NCBI RefSeq assembly: GCF_009688945.1
Contig: NZ_AP021874.1
Span: 4,712,001-4,776,000 of the forward strand
Length of the DNA: 64,000 nt
Source: Desulfosarcina alkanivorans
GTDB lineage: Bacteria; Desulfobacterota; Desulfobacteria; Desulfobacterales; Desulfosarcinaceae
Direction: 5' to 3'
Part shown: in pieces, positions 17,810 to 25,614 of the stretch
Layout of the letters: each line of letters opens with the position of its first letter
Numbering within the stretch: position 1 is the first letter of the stretch
Notes under the pieces: generated by a model
What the model saw: only the letters and a program-made list of their open reading frames with translations
Told to the model about the DNA's origin: nothing
Database searches by the model: none
Program-made: the position numbers and the translations under genes

Positions 17810-18754
17810 TTATCCGTCCGCCGACCGCTGTCGGCAGTCATCCGTTTGGCGGGCGGCGATGGCCACCCAGCCCTCTTTTTCCAGCACCTCGATTTCTTCA
17901 AACCCCCTCTCATGCAATCCTGACAGCACGGTCTCCTTTTTGGCCGTGATGATACCGGAACAGATGAACCGGCCTTGTGGGCTCAGGACGGCGGCCACGT
18001 CCGGCAGCAATTCGAGGATCACCTCGGCCAGGATGTTGGCGGTCACCAGATCGAAGCGCTGATCCTGGCCATCCACGAGGTTTCCGGCGGAAAGGCTGAA
18101 GTGGGGGATGTGGTTGGCCGCCAGGTTCTTTCCGGCCACGGTGACGGCCACCTCGTCGTTGTCCACACCGCAGACCTTGCCGGCGCCCAGTTTGGCCGCG
18201 GCGATCATCAGGATGCCTGATCCGGTGCCCACATCCAGAAAGGCGTCGCCGGGTTTTAAGTGGGACTGGATCATGCGGATGCACAGGGCCGTGGTCGGGT
18301 GGGTGCCGGTCCCGAAGGCCATGCCCGGGTCGATTTCCAGGATAAGGTCCCCCGGTTCGGCCGCGTATTCCCGCCAGGAGGGTTTGACCACGATGGTCGC
18401 CGTGATTTTCTCCGGCCAGAAATATTCCTTCCAGGCCTCGGCCCAATCCTGCTCGTCGATGCGGGTGTATTCCACCCGGGCGGTGATGCCGGCGGTGCGT
18501 TCAAGGCGTCCCAGCGCCCTTTCGAGAACCCTGCAGCTTTCCGCGGCGTCCGGGCTGTCGGCAAAATAACCGGTGACGGCGGGAGTTTCCGGCGGGCGAA
18601 GGGCATCTTCGCCCCAGTCCTGTTCGGGATCCATGTCCGGGTCGTCCACCACCACGCCTTTGAGGTTAAGGGTGTAGAAGACATCGGCGATCAGATCCGT
18701 CGCCAGCATCCGGTCCGGACTGTCGAAGGTCACTTTTGCCGCAATCCATTTCAT
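17810..18754 (-). CDS. prmA: Ribosomal protein L11 methyltransferase
   Basis: PrmA trimethylates ribosomal protein L11 using SAM. The 314-residue protein shows the N-terminal L11-docking domain and a C-terminal Rossmann methyltransferase with motif I FLDVGTGSGILMIAAAKLG, the upstream PGMAFGTGTHPTT segment typical of PrmA, and post-motif LVTANILAEV. The ATG at 18754 overlaps the stop of the upstream radical SAM gene (ATGA), so translation is probably coupled. Confidence 0.92.
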   Translation of the reverse strand: MKWIAAKVTFDSPDRMLATDLIADVFYTLNLKGVVVDDPDMDPEQDWGEDALRPPETPAVTGYFADSPDAAESCRVLERALGRLERTAGITARVEYTRIDEQDWAEAWKEYFWPEKITATIVVKPSWREYAAEPGDLILEIDPGMAFGTGTHPTTALCIRMIQSHLKPGDAFLDVGTGSGILMIAAAKLGAGKVCGVDNDEVAVTVAGKNLAANHIPHFSLSAGNLVDGQDQRFDLVTANILAEVILELLPDVAAVLSPQGRFICSGIITAKKETVLSGLHERGFEEIEVLEKEGWVAIAARQTDDCRQRSADG

Positions 18755-20124
18755 GGCGAGATTCTCTTGTTGGCGGTACCCAGGCTTGCCTGGAAGCGCT
18801 CTTTGGGCGGGTTGTAGTAGCCGAACCGCAGTTCGGGAAAGCGTTTGCGGATCATTTGCAGCAGGTGCGCCATGCCCACGGGCGGTCCGAGGGGCACGAC
18901 CCGGTTCATCGTGCGCAGGTAGTGCCGGGGATCGAAGTTGAGGTTGCGCCACTGGATCAGGTGAACCGGATGCTTTTCCAGAAAGACCGACAGGGCCGCC
19001 GCCTCTTCGGGGCTGTCGGTGAAGCCCGGACAGTTCAGGTAGTTGATGGCCACGTGCCTGCCCTTGGCGATGGCCAGGTCGATGCTTTCCAGCACCTGGG
19101 AAAACCGATATCCCCTGGGCCGGAAATAGGCATGGTAACAGGCCTCGCGAACCGAGTTCATGCTTACGCGGATGCTGTCCAGTCCAGCATCCAGAAGCGG
19201 TCCCAGGACATGGGGAAGGCTGGCGTTGGTGTTCATGTTGATGGTGCCCTCGGTGGTCTGTTCACGGATCAGGCGGACGGCCGGGGTGATGGCCCGGGCC
19301 GCCATGAGCGGGTCACCTTCGCAGCCCTGGCCAAAGCTGACCACACTGTTTTTGACCCGCTGGATGTGCGCCAGGGCCACGCCGGCGATCTCTTCGGCCG
19401 ACGGGGTGAAGGCGATGCGGTTCTGGCTGCTGGTCAGGCGCCCATCCCGCTGAAGGGAGATGCAGCCCAGGCAGCGGGCATTGCAGGCGCGCGAGGTGGG
19501 AAGGGGCGCCTCGTACCGGCCCAGAAAAAAGTTTTTGCCGGCCGGGCAGCCGTAGGTCAGGGCGCAGTGCTCCAGGTGGCGGGCCAGGCGGTTGTCCGGC
19601 AATTGTGAGCGCATGTGGGCCACGCCGGAAACGATCCGCTCCCGGGGCATGCGGCGCAGGTCCTGGCGGGGTTCGGTGTCAACCACCAGGGCCGCCGATC
19701 GGAATCCGTGCCGGTGCCAGCCCACCGCACCGTATGCGAACAGGGGCAGGATTTCGGCCCCGTCGCGTTCTTCATAGGCGCAGGTGCGGGTCAGCACCAC
19801 GCCGGGAGAGTTGAAGACCGCCACGGGAAAGATGCGCTCCCGGGGCGCATACGGGTTCCGGTCGAGGGCCTGCACCTGCCCGGTCTCCAGGTCCATGACC
19901 ACCGGCCTGCGGTCCGGCAGGAACATCAGTTCGCTGCCATGGGGCATTTCGATGGTGTCCCCGGCGGCCATGACGGACCGTTCCGGACCGTCGGCCCCCA
20001 CAGCGGCAAAGCCTTCCAGGTCAAAAATGTCTCCATTTTCATTGGCCACCACGGCGGTGAGCCACCGGGGCGGCTGACGGGAGGGCCGTTTTCTTTTATT
20101 CTTGAGGGGGTTGTGTCTTTTCAT
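18751..20124 (-). CDS. Radical SAM protein of unknown substrate
   Basis: A 457-residue radical SAM enzyme. The cluster-binding motif is CNARCLGC (about residues 236-243), preceded by a roughly 230-residue N-terminal region with a further Cys pair (HCALTYGCPAGKNFF). SAM-domain features include SFGQGCEGDPL and INMNTNASLPHVLG. The early LTAVVANENGDIFDLEGF looks like a small accessory domain. It sits between a fused transferase gene (4-bp overlap upstream) and prmA (4-bp overlap downstream). The tight coupling suggests a shared modification or a purely transcriptional link. Substrate not predictable here. Confidence 0.8.
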   Translation of the reverse strand: MKRHNPLKNKRKRPSRQPPRWLTAVVANENGDIFDLEGFAAVGADGPERSVMAAGDTIEMPHGSELMFLPDRRPVVMDLETGQVQALDRNPYAPRERIFPVAVFNSPGVVLTRTCAYEERDGAEILPLFAYGAVGWHRHGFRSAALVVDTEPRQDLRRMPRERIVSGVAHMRSQLPDNRLARHLEHCALTYGCPAGKNFFLGRYEAPLPTSRACNARCLGCISLQRDGRLTSSQNRIAFTPSAEEIAGVALAHIQRVKNSVVSFGQGCEGDPLMAARAITPAVRLIREQTTEGTINMNTNASLPHVLGPLLDAGLDSIRVSMNSVREACYHAYFRPRGYRFSQVLESIDLAIAKGRHVAINYLNCPGFTDSPEEAAALSVFLEKHPVHLIQWRNLNFDPRHYLRTMNRVVPLGPPVGMAHLLQMIRKRFPELRFGYYNPPKERFQASLGTANKRISP

Positions 20125-21431
20125 GGTTTGATGCTCTGTGCCGGCAGCCGATAAAGCGGCGCCAGTCGCTCCGGCGGCACCCCGGCCAGGCAGCCGACGG
20201 CGATAATGGTGTTGACCAGCGTGGTCCGCACCGGCCCCAGGCGCTGCCAGCGTCTGCCGGAGGTGACCGCTGCTGCCGGTGCCAGGGCGATGCGTCCGTT
20301 GCGGGCCATTTTACGGACCAGGTAGAGATCTTCGGCAATCGCAGTTTCCGGGAACCCGCCGAAGCGGTTAAAATCGGCCCGGCGCATGAACAGCCCCTGG
20401 TCGCCGTAGGGCAGCTTGAGTCGGCCGGCGCGCAGGTTGGTGAAAAAGGCAATCGTTCGCATGGCCGGTGTATGGAGATCCGTGGCAAAGCGAAATGCGC
20501 CCAGTACGGTGCGCCGGTCCATCAGGGTGTCGAAAATATGATCTTCATAGTGGAGCGGCATCCGGGTGTCCGCGTGGAGAAAAAGCAGCACCTCTCCTCC
20601 TGCGGCGGCGGCCCCCCGGTTCTGCTGGCCGGCCCGCCCCCGTTGCCCGGTGACGATCCGGGCGCCGTGGGCCCGGGCAATCGCCACGGTGCGGTCCGTA
20701 CTGCCCCCATCGGAAACGATGATTTGTGCATCGGGCGATGCGGCGGCACGGATGGTCCGGGCGATGTGGCGGTCCTCGTTCAACGTCGGTATGATCACCG
20801 ACAGATAGGGAGAGGGGGGGCTTTGCCGGCCCACCTCCCGGTCAAGATCGTCGGGGGTGTCCAGATCCCTGAGCGGGGCCAGCAGACAGGGCTTCATCCG
20901 CTTACGACCGGCCAGGGCCAGGGTGTCTGCCAGCACATCCGGTCCGCTCCACACGATGCCGTCGAAGAGGTTGACCGGCGACGACATTCCGATCAGCCAG
21001 TAGCCGCCGTCAGTGCTGGGGCCCAGCACCAGATCGTGTTCCTTCAGTCGATCAAGTGCCTCGCACATGATTTCGGACGTGAGGCCGGGGATGTCCGTGC
21101 CGACGAGCACCACCCGGCTGGCCCCCTGATCAAAGGCGCTGTTGATGGCTGTCAACATGCGGTGCCCCAGGCCGCCGGTCACCTGTGGCACCGGGGCGAT
21201 ATTCCCGTCATCCAGCCATCTCTGGATTTTTTGCCGGTCCCCGCCGTCGTGGCAGAAAATGATTTGGGCGCCGGTAAGGCCGGCACAGCGGCGCGCGTCG
21301 TCGATGATGCCTTCGGTCAGCCGGCGCTGAAGCGAGGCGGCACCCGCAGGTCCCAGTGCGGGGATCAGGCGGGTTTTGGTTTTTCCGGGCCGGGGGTAGC
21401 GACCAAATACGATCAGACGGGGTCGATTCAT
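20121..21431 (-). CDS. Fused DUF2064 nucleotidyltransferase-like and GT2 glycosyltransferase
   Basis: A 436-residue two-domain protein. Residues 1-205 match the DUF2064 family (rSAM/selenodomain-associated transferase 1), with FGRYPRPGKTKTRLIP, VVLVGTDIPGL and LGPSTDGGYWLIG. Residues 212-436 match the partner GT-A glycosyltransferase (rSAM/selenodomain-associated transferase 2), with LSVIIPTLNEDRHI, IIVSDGGSTDRT, LLFLHADTRMP and YGDQGLFMRR. These two are usually separate neighbours; here they are one chain. The acceptor is unknown. A radical SAM gene follows with a 4-bp overlap. Confidence 0.88.
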   Translation of the reverse strand: MNRPRLIVFGRYPRPGKTKTRLIPALGPAGAASLQRRLTEGIIDDARRCAGLTGAQIIFCHDGGDRQKIQRWLDDGNIAPVPQVTGGLGHRMLTAINSAFDQGASRVVLVGTDIPGLTSEIMCEALDRLKEHDLVLGPSTDGGYWLIGMSSPVNLFDGIVWSGPDVLADTLALAGRKRMKPCLLAPLRDLDTPDDLDREVGRQSPPSPYLSVIIPTLNEDRHIARTIRAAASPDAQIIVSDGGSTDRTVAIARAHGARIVTGQRGRAGQQNRGAAAAGGEVLLFLHADTRMPLHYEDHIFDTLMDRRTVLGAFRFATDLHTPAMRTIAFFTNLRAGRLKLPYGDQGLFMRRADFNRFGGFPETAIAEDLYLVRKMARNGRIALAPAAAVTSGRRWQRLGPVRTTLVNTIIAVGCLAGVPPERLAPLYRLPAQSIKP

Positions 21432-21575
21432 GGGGTCTGTGGCTGTCCTGAGCTATCGGTATGGCGACGGTTGCCGCAGTTCACCGAGGCGTCTCCTTTA
21501 CCACATCGCGCCGTTAAAGTACATTTGGAAAAAATCGCGGTGGTTCTCCAGTGTAATCATAGACTCAAAAAAGCG

Positions 21576-21603
21576 TTGACGCCGCTGATGCCCTTGGGAT
21601 AAA
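21576..21603 (+). promoter_or_regulatory. Sigma-70-type promoter for the nickel/cobalt ECF operon
   Basis: TTGACG (21576-21581) and GATAAA (21598-21603) are separated by 16 bp and precede the leader of the transporter operon. Both boxes match the consensus at 4 or more of 6 positions. Confidence 0.45.
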
Positions 21604-21676
21604 GAACGTTACACAACCGACAGACCGAAGTCTGCCGTTTGATCCTGCGACCAAAAAAAGACGTTTCCATATACAG

Positions 21677-21728
21677 CCACGAAGGTGCTGTCCCCGAAGG
21701 ACAGATGCGCTCGTGGTTTTTATTTTTT
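21677..21728 (+). terminator. Attenuator-like terminator in the leader of the ECF operon
   Basis: Two stacked stems (CCACGA 21677-21682 with TCGTGG 21711-21716, and CTGTCC 21688-21693 with GGACAG 21699-21704) are followed by a U-rich tract. It lies only 30-80 bp before the first gene and after a promoter, so it would stop transcription before the operon unless antagonised. The region is bounded on its 5' side by another hairpin (CAGACCGAAGTCTG). Confidence 0.65.
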
Positions 21729-21746
21729 TTACCCGCTGTCAATTAG
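21705..21746 (+). CDS. Putative leader peptide overlapping the attenuator
   Basis: A 13-codon ORF begins with ATG preceded by GAAGGACAG and reads MRSWFLFFLPAVN. Its coding region runs through the 3' arm and U-tract of the terminator. Its start context (AGGACAGATGCGC) is identical to that of the first transporter gene 53 bp downstream. A translating ribosome here would open the terminator. No experimental support; it could instead be a by-product of a short duplication. Confidence 0.35.
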   Translation: MRSWFLFFLPAVN

Positions 21747-21757
21747 AAGGAGGACAG

Positions 21758-22534
21758 ATGCGCGTTCGACATTGGATGGCAAGCCTTGCTTTTTTATCGG
21801 TATTCGCGATACTCGGGACAACGGCCCTGGCCCATTTCGGAATGGTGATTCCATCCGACACCATGGTGATGCAGGATGACAGCCGCAGCGTGCGTGTGGT
21901 TCTCTCCTTTTCCCATCCCATGGAGGGGGTCGGCATGGAGCTGGAAAAACCCAGGGTGTTTGCGGTGTCGGCCAACGGCATCAATCAGGATTTGCTGGGC
22001 CGTCTGAAACCGGCCAAGGTCATGGACCATAGGGCCTGGACCGTCGATTATCCCATTCAGCGGCCCGGTGTATATATGTTCCACATGGAGCCCCAGCCCT
22101 ACTGGGAGCCGGCCGAAGACTGTTTTATCATCCACATCACCAAAACCGTGGTCACCGCTTTCGGCGATGACGAGGGATGGGATGCGGAACTGGGTTTGAA
22201 GACCGAGATCGTGCCGCTTGCCAAACCCTACGGTCTATATGCGGGCAACGTGTTCCAGGGTATCGTTAAAATGGACGGCCGGGCCATTCCCTACGCCGAG
22301 GTGGAAGTGGAGCATTACAACCGGGACGGAAGCGCCCATGCGCCCACGGACTATATGGTGACCCAGACCATCAAGGCCGACGGCCAGGGGGTTTTCACCT
22401 ACGCAACGCCCTTTTCGGGATGGTGGGGGTTTGCCGCCCTGAACACTGCGGACGCCACCGTCAGGCATGACGGCGAAGACAAAGCGGTTGAGATGGGTGC
22501 TGTGATCTGGGTTTACTTTCACGACTGGAAATAA
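21758..22534 (+). CDS. nikK: DUF4198 periplasmic component of nickel/cobalt ECF importer (NikK-like)
   Basis: A 258-residue exported protein of the DUF4198 family, found as an extra periplasmic component beside Cbi/NikM-type ECF importers. The signal peptide (about 1-25) ends in TTALAHFGMVIP, exposing His near the mature N terminus. Two beta-sandwich-like halves follow, the second with the conserved LAKPYGLYAGNVFQG and TYATPFSGWWGFAAL. AGAAGGAGG precedes the ATG at 21758. Preferred reading is Ni2+ because of the Nik-type gene set and the Ni-SOD gene in the window, but cobalt cannot be excluded. Confidence 0.8.
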   Translation: MRVRHWMASLAFLSVFAILGTTALAHFGMVIPSDTMVMQDDSRSVRVVLSFSHPMEGVGMELEKPRVFAVSANGINQDLLGRLKPAKVMDHRAWTVDYPIQRPGVYMFHMEPQPYWEPAEDCFIIHITKTVVTAFGDDEGWDAELGLKTEIVPLAKPYGLYAGNVFQGIVKMDGRAIPYAEVEVEHYNRDGSAHAPTDYMVTQTIKADGQGVFTYATPFSGWWGFAALNTADATVRHDGEDKAVEMGAVIWVYFHDWK

Positions 22535-22540
22535 GGGATC

Positions 22541-23143
22541 ATGCACATTTCAGAAGGGGTGATGAGCGGGCCGGTGCTCCTTGCCGGGGCCGCCGTGGCC
22601 CTGACCGGAACGGCGATCGGTCTGAAAAAGCTCGAATTGGACCGGGTGGCGCAGGCCGGCATGCTTTCAGCTGCCTTTTTCGTGGCCTCGCTGATTCATG
22701 TGCCGGTGGGGCCGTCCAGCGTCCACCTGATTTTAAACGGCATTGTGGGGCTGCTGCTGGGGTGGGCGGCATTTCCGGCCATCCTGACGGCCCTGTTGCT
22801 CCAGGCCATGCTGTTTCAATACGGGGGCATTACCACATTGGGGGTCAACACGGTGATCATGGCCCTGCCGGCGCTGATCTGCTATTATCTGTTCGGTTCG
22901 CTGGTTCATAAAAAACAGCGCATCGCCGTTCCGGCGGCATTTGCCTGCGGTGCCGGATCCGTTTTTTTGGGGGCCGTTCTGGCCGGATTGAGCCTGATGT
23001 TCACCGAAGGCAGTTTTCTGGAGGTGGCCAGCCTGGTGGTCACCGCCCACCTGCCGGTGATGATCATAGAGGGCCTGATTACGGTTTTCTGCGTGGCTTT
23101 TCTGAAGAAGGTCAAGCCGGAGATGCTGCCCGGATATGATTGA
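22541..23143 (+). CDS. cbiM: ECF transporter substrate-binding membrane subunit CbiM/NikM
   Basis: The S-component that binds Ni2+ or Co2+ in group I ECF importers. The chain begins MHISEGV; the invariant His2 in this N-terminal motif is a metal ligand in the family. About six membrane spans fill its 200 residues, with LIHVPVGPSSVHLILNGIVG carrying two more conserved His. It starts 6 bp after nikK. No fused CbiN domain is present; a separate NikL-type protein follows. Confidence 0.9.
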   Translation: MHISEGVMSGPVLLAGAAVALTGTAIGLKKLELDRVAQAGMLSAAFFVASLIHVPVGPSSVHLILNGIVGLLLGWAAFPAILTALLLQAMLFQYGGITTLGVNTVIMALPALICYYLFGSLVHKKQRIAVPAAFACGAGSVFLGAVLAGLSLMFTEGSFLEVASLVVTAHLPVMIIEGLITVFCVAFLKKVKPEMLPGYD

Positions 23144-23179
23144 CGGTCCCTTAAAACAGGTGATATCGGCGTTACGCAT

Positions 23180-23245
23180 CATCCCTCGTCACCGCGGCGT
23201 ACCTTTAGTACGCCTTGATCTCGGGCTTTTTACGAAACCGTTTGA
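23180..23245. repeat. Intergenic hairpin element, possible dispersed repeat
   Basis: GGCGTAC-CTTTA-GTACGCC (7-bp stem, 23202-23220) sits in the 213-bp spacer that interrupts the otherwise tight transporter operon. The surrounding sequence has no coding sense. It resembles a short interspersed palindromic element, but only one copy occurs in this window. Confidence 0.35.
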
Positions 23246-23356
23246 AACGCGGCCGATTCGGTCTCATCGTGCTTTAAGAGCCATGACAAATGACTAAAAT
23301 CAACCATTTTTCAATGGCCGCGTGGTTTGCAACCTTATGAAAATCAGGAAGAGAGA

Positions 23357-23968
23357 ATGATCTGTCGGATTAAAACGCTTGCCCTGGTGTTGGTTTTCAG
23401 CTTCCTTGGCGTCGGGGCGGCCGATGCCCACAAGGTGACCATTTTTGCCTGGGCCGAAGGAGATACCGTATACACGGAAAGCAAGTTCAGCGGGGGAAAA
23501 AGGGTCAAAAACGGCAAGGTTGAGGTGTTTGACAGCGCGGGGTCCCGCCTGCTCGAGGGCCGAACCGGCGACAACGGCGAATTTTCTTTCCGGGCGCCGG
23601 CCATCACCGACTTGAACATCGTCTTAACAGCGGGCATGGGGCACCGGAATTCGTGGCGGCTGAGCGCCGCCGAGCTGGGCGGGGCCGCGCCCGGCCCGGC
23701 GAGGGCGGCACCGGCGGCGCAAGGGGCGCCGGTTGCGGAAAGGCGTCCGGAGGCCCTCCCGGCCGGTAATGGCCTGACCGCCCGGGAGGTGGAGGCCATC
23801 GTGGCCCGTCAGCTGGAACAAAAAATACAGCCTCTGACCCGGATGCTGGCGGCGATGCAGGACCGGGGGCCCCGCCTGACGGACATCTTCGGCGGTTTCG
23901 GCTACATCATGGGGCTGGTGGGGCTGGGCGCCTACCTCCGTTATCGCAAGGAGACGCCACGTCCATGA
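23357..23968 (+). CDS. nikL: NikL/CbiL-like accessory component of nickel/cobalt ECF importer
   Basis: A 203-residue envelope protein with a signal peptide (about 1-24, ending ADAHKVTIFAW), a carboxypeptidase-regulatory-like beta-sandwich (about 25-105), an Ala/Pro-rich linker, a short coiled coil and one C-terminal membrane span (about 175-195, FGYIMGLVGLGAYL). This architecture is known for NikL/CbiL partners of NikMQO importers. The ATG at 23357 is chosen for its AGGAAGAG site. Its stop overlaps the cbiQ start. Confidence 0.78.
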   Translation: MICRIKTLALVLVFSFLGVGAADAHKVTIFAWAEGDTVYTESKFSGGKRVKNGKVEVFDSAGSRLLEGRTGDNGEFSFRAPAITDLNIVLTAGMGHRNSWRLSAAELGGAAPGPARAAPAAQGAPVAERRPEALPAGNGLTAREVEAIVARQLEQKIQPLTRMLAAMQDRGPRLTDIFGGFGYIMGLVGLGAYLRYRKETPRP

Positions 23969-24717
23969 TCAGCGCATCTTTTTGCGAGGGCCGTTCATGG
24001 ATGCACGCCATCGACCCCCGGCGCCGGGTGATCGGGGCCGTCGCCTTTGCCGTCGTGGTCGCCGTTTCCTACGAGTTTACGGCGCTCTTCACCGCTCTGG
24101 CCCTGTCGCTGCTCATGGTGTTGTCGGCGCGCCTGGATGTCGGGGCGGTCCTGCTTCGCCTGGTGGCACCGCTGATCTTTCTGCTGCTGCTCTGGGCCGT
24201 GCTCCCCTGGTCCTATGAAGGGGACGCGCTGCTGGTGCTGGGGCCGGTGACCATTACCCGTCCCGGGGTCATGCTGTGTGCCCGGATCAGCGTGAAAACG
24301 GTCTCCCTGATGGTGGCCTTCATGGCGCTGCTGGCCACCATGACCGTGGACACCCTCGGCCACACCCTCAACCGGCTGCGGCTTCCGGACAAGATGGTCC
24401 ACCTGCTGCTGATCACCTACCGCTACCTGTTCGTCATCGAGCAGGAATACCAGCGACTGGTGCGGGCCATGAAGATCCGCAACTTCCGTCCCAAAACCAA
24501 CCTGCACAGCTACCGGACCTATGCCTATCTGGTCGGCATGCTTTTTGTCCGGGCCTCGGAACGGGCCCGGCGGGTGCACAGCGCCATGATCTGCAGGGGA
24601 TTCAACGGACGCTTTTTCAGCCTGCGCGCGTTTCCGCACCATCCCCGAAACCATGTGTTTTCCCTTTGCATGATCATTGCGCTGGCACTGCTGGTCAGCC
24701 TGGAGTGGCTGGTCTGA
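23965..24717 (+). CDS. cbiQ: ECF transporter transmembrane subunit CbiQ/NikQ
   Basis: The T-component that couples the S-component to the ATPase. The 250-residue protein has about five membrane spans and the CbiQ coupling-helix signatures, including LRLPDKMVHLLLITYRYLFV, a basic RAMKIRNF segment and AMICRGFNGRFF (the A-R-G coupling motif). The N-terminal DPRRRVIGAVAF is also typical. The start overlaps the nikL stop by four bases. Confidence 0.9.
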   Translation: MISASFCEGRSWMHAIDPRRRVIGAVAFAVVVAVSYEFTALFTALALSLLMVLSARLDVGAVLLRLVAPLIFLLLLWAVLPWSYEGDALLVLGPVTITRPGVMLCARISVKTVSLMVAFMALLATMTVDTLGHTLNRLRLPDKMVHLLLITYRYLFVIEQEYQRLVRAMKIRNFRPKTNLHSYRTYAYLVGMLFVRASERARRVHSAMICRGFNGRFFSLRAFPHHPRNHVFSLCMIIALALLVSLEWLV

Positions 24718-24863
24718 GCGGCGCGATCCCGGGGGCAACGCGACAATCGATCCCTTCGGGGTCGAATTGAGTTGATGCCGCCTGCATGCCCGTGATACAC
24801 AGCCACCGATTCCTGATCGCCGTGCACCCTATTGGTTATGAATACGCTTGAAGGCCCCCATCG

Positions 24864-25586
24864 ATGAGTTCCGTAATTTTCAACCTGAACCAGATCTGCT
24901 ACGGATACCCCGGTGGGCCGCTCATCCTGGACCATCTTGATTTTCACCTGCATGCCGGCGACCGCATCGGCCTGGTGGCCCCCAACGGCAGCGGCAAGAC
25001 CACCTTGTTTCACATCATCATGGGGTTGCTCAAACCGCTTTCCGGAACCGTCGAGGCGTTTGGCGGGGTCCGAACGGTCGAGGCGGATTTCGTCGAGGTG
25101 CGTCGGCGCATGGGATTGTTGTTTCAGGACGCCGACGACCAGCTGTTCTCCCCCACCGTCCTGGAGGACGTGGCCTTCGGACCGCTGAACCTGGGAAAGT
25201 CCCGGGACGAAGCCGTGGCAGTAGCCAGAAAGACCCTTGATTTTCTGGGGCTGGGCGGATTTGAGGATCGGGTCACCTTCAAGCTGTCCGGCGGGGAGAA
25301 ACGATTGGTTTCCCTGGCCACGGTGCTGGCCATGGAACCGGAGGTGCTGCTGCTGGACGAACCCTCCACCGGATTGGATTCAGCGACCAAGGACACGCTC
25401 ATCGAGATCCTCAACACGCTGGACCTTTCCTTTGTTCTCATTTCCCATGAGTTCGACTTTCTGTCCCAGACCGCGCGCCACATCTACACCATGGAAGGCG
25501 GCCGCATCCGGTTTGATCAGGAATTGCACGTTCACACCCACCAGCACGCCCATCTGATGGGCAAACAGCCCCATCGGCATGTATGA
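24864..25586 (+). CDS. cbiO: ECF transporter ATP-binding subunit CbiO/NikO
   Basis: The ATPase of the metal importer. The 240-residue protein has Walker A APNGSGKTT, Q-loop LFQDADDQLFSPTV (the DQLF signature of CbiO), ABC signature LSGGEKRLVSLATVLA, Walker B LLLDEPSTGLD and switch His ISHEFDF. A His-rich C-terminal tail (HVHTHQHAHLMGKQPHRHV) may bind metal. The 146-bp spacer from cbiQ shows no terminator, so it is probably in the same unit. Confidence 0.92.
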   Translation: MSSVIFNLNQICYGYPGGPLILDHLDFHLHAGDRIGLVAPNGSGKTTLFHIIMGLLKPLSGTVEAFGGVRTVEADFVEVRRRMGLLFQDADDQLFSPTVLEDVAFGPLNLGKSRDEAVAVARKTLDFLGLGGFEDRVTFKLSGGEKRLVSLATVLAMEPEVLLLDEPSTGLDSATKDTLIEILNTLDLSFVLISHEFDFLSQTARHIYTMEGGRIRFDQELHVHTHQHAHLMGKQPHRHV

Positions 25587-25614
25587 ACCGCCCTGCCGGC
25601 CTTCGGCTCGGCAC

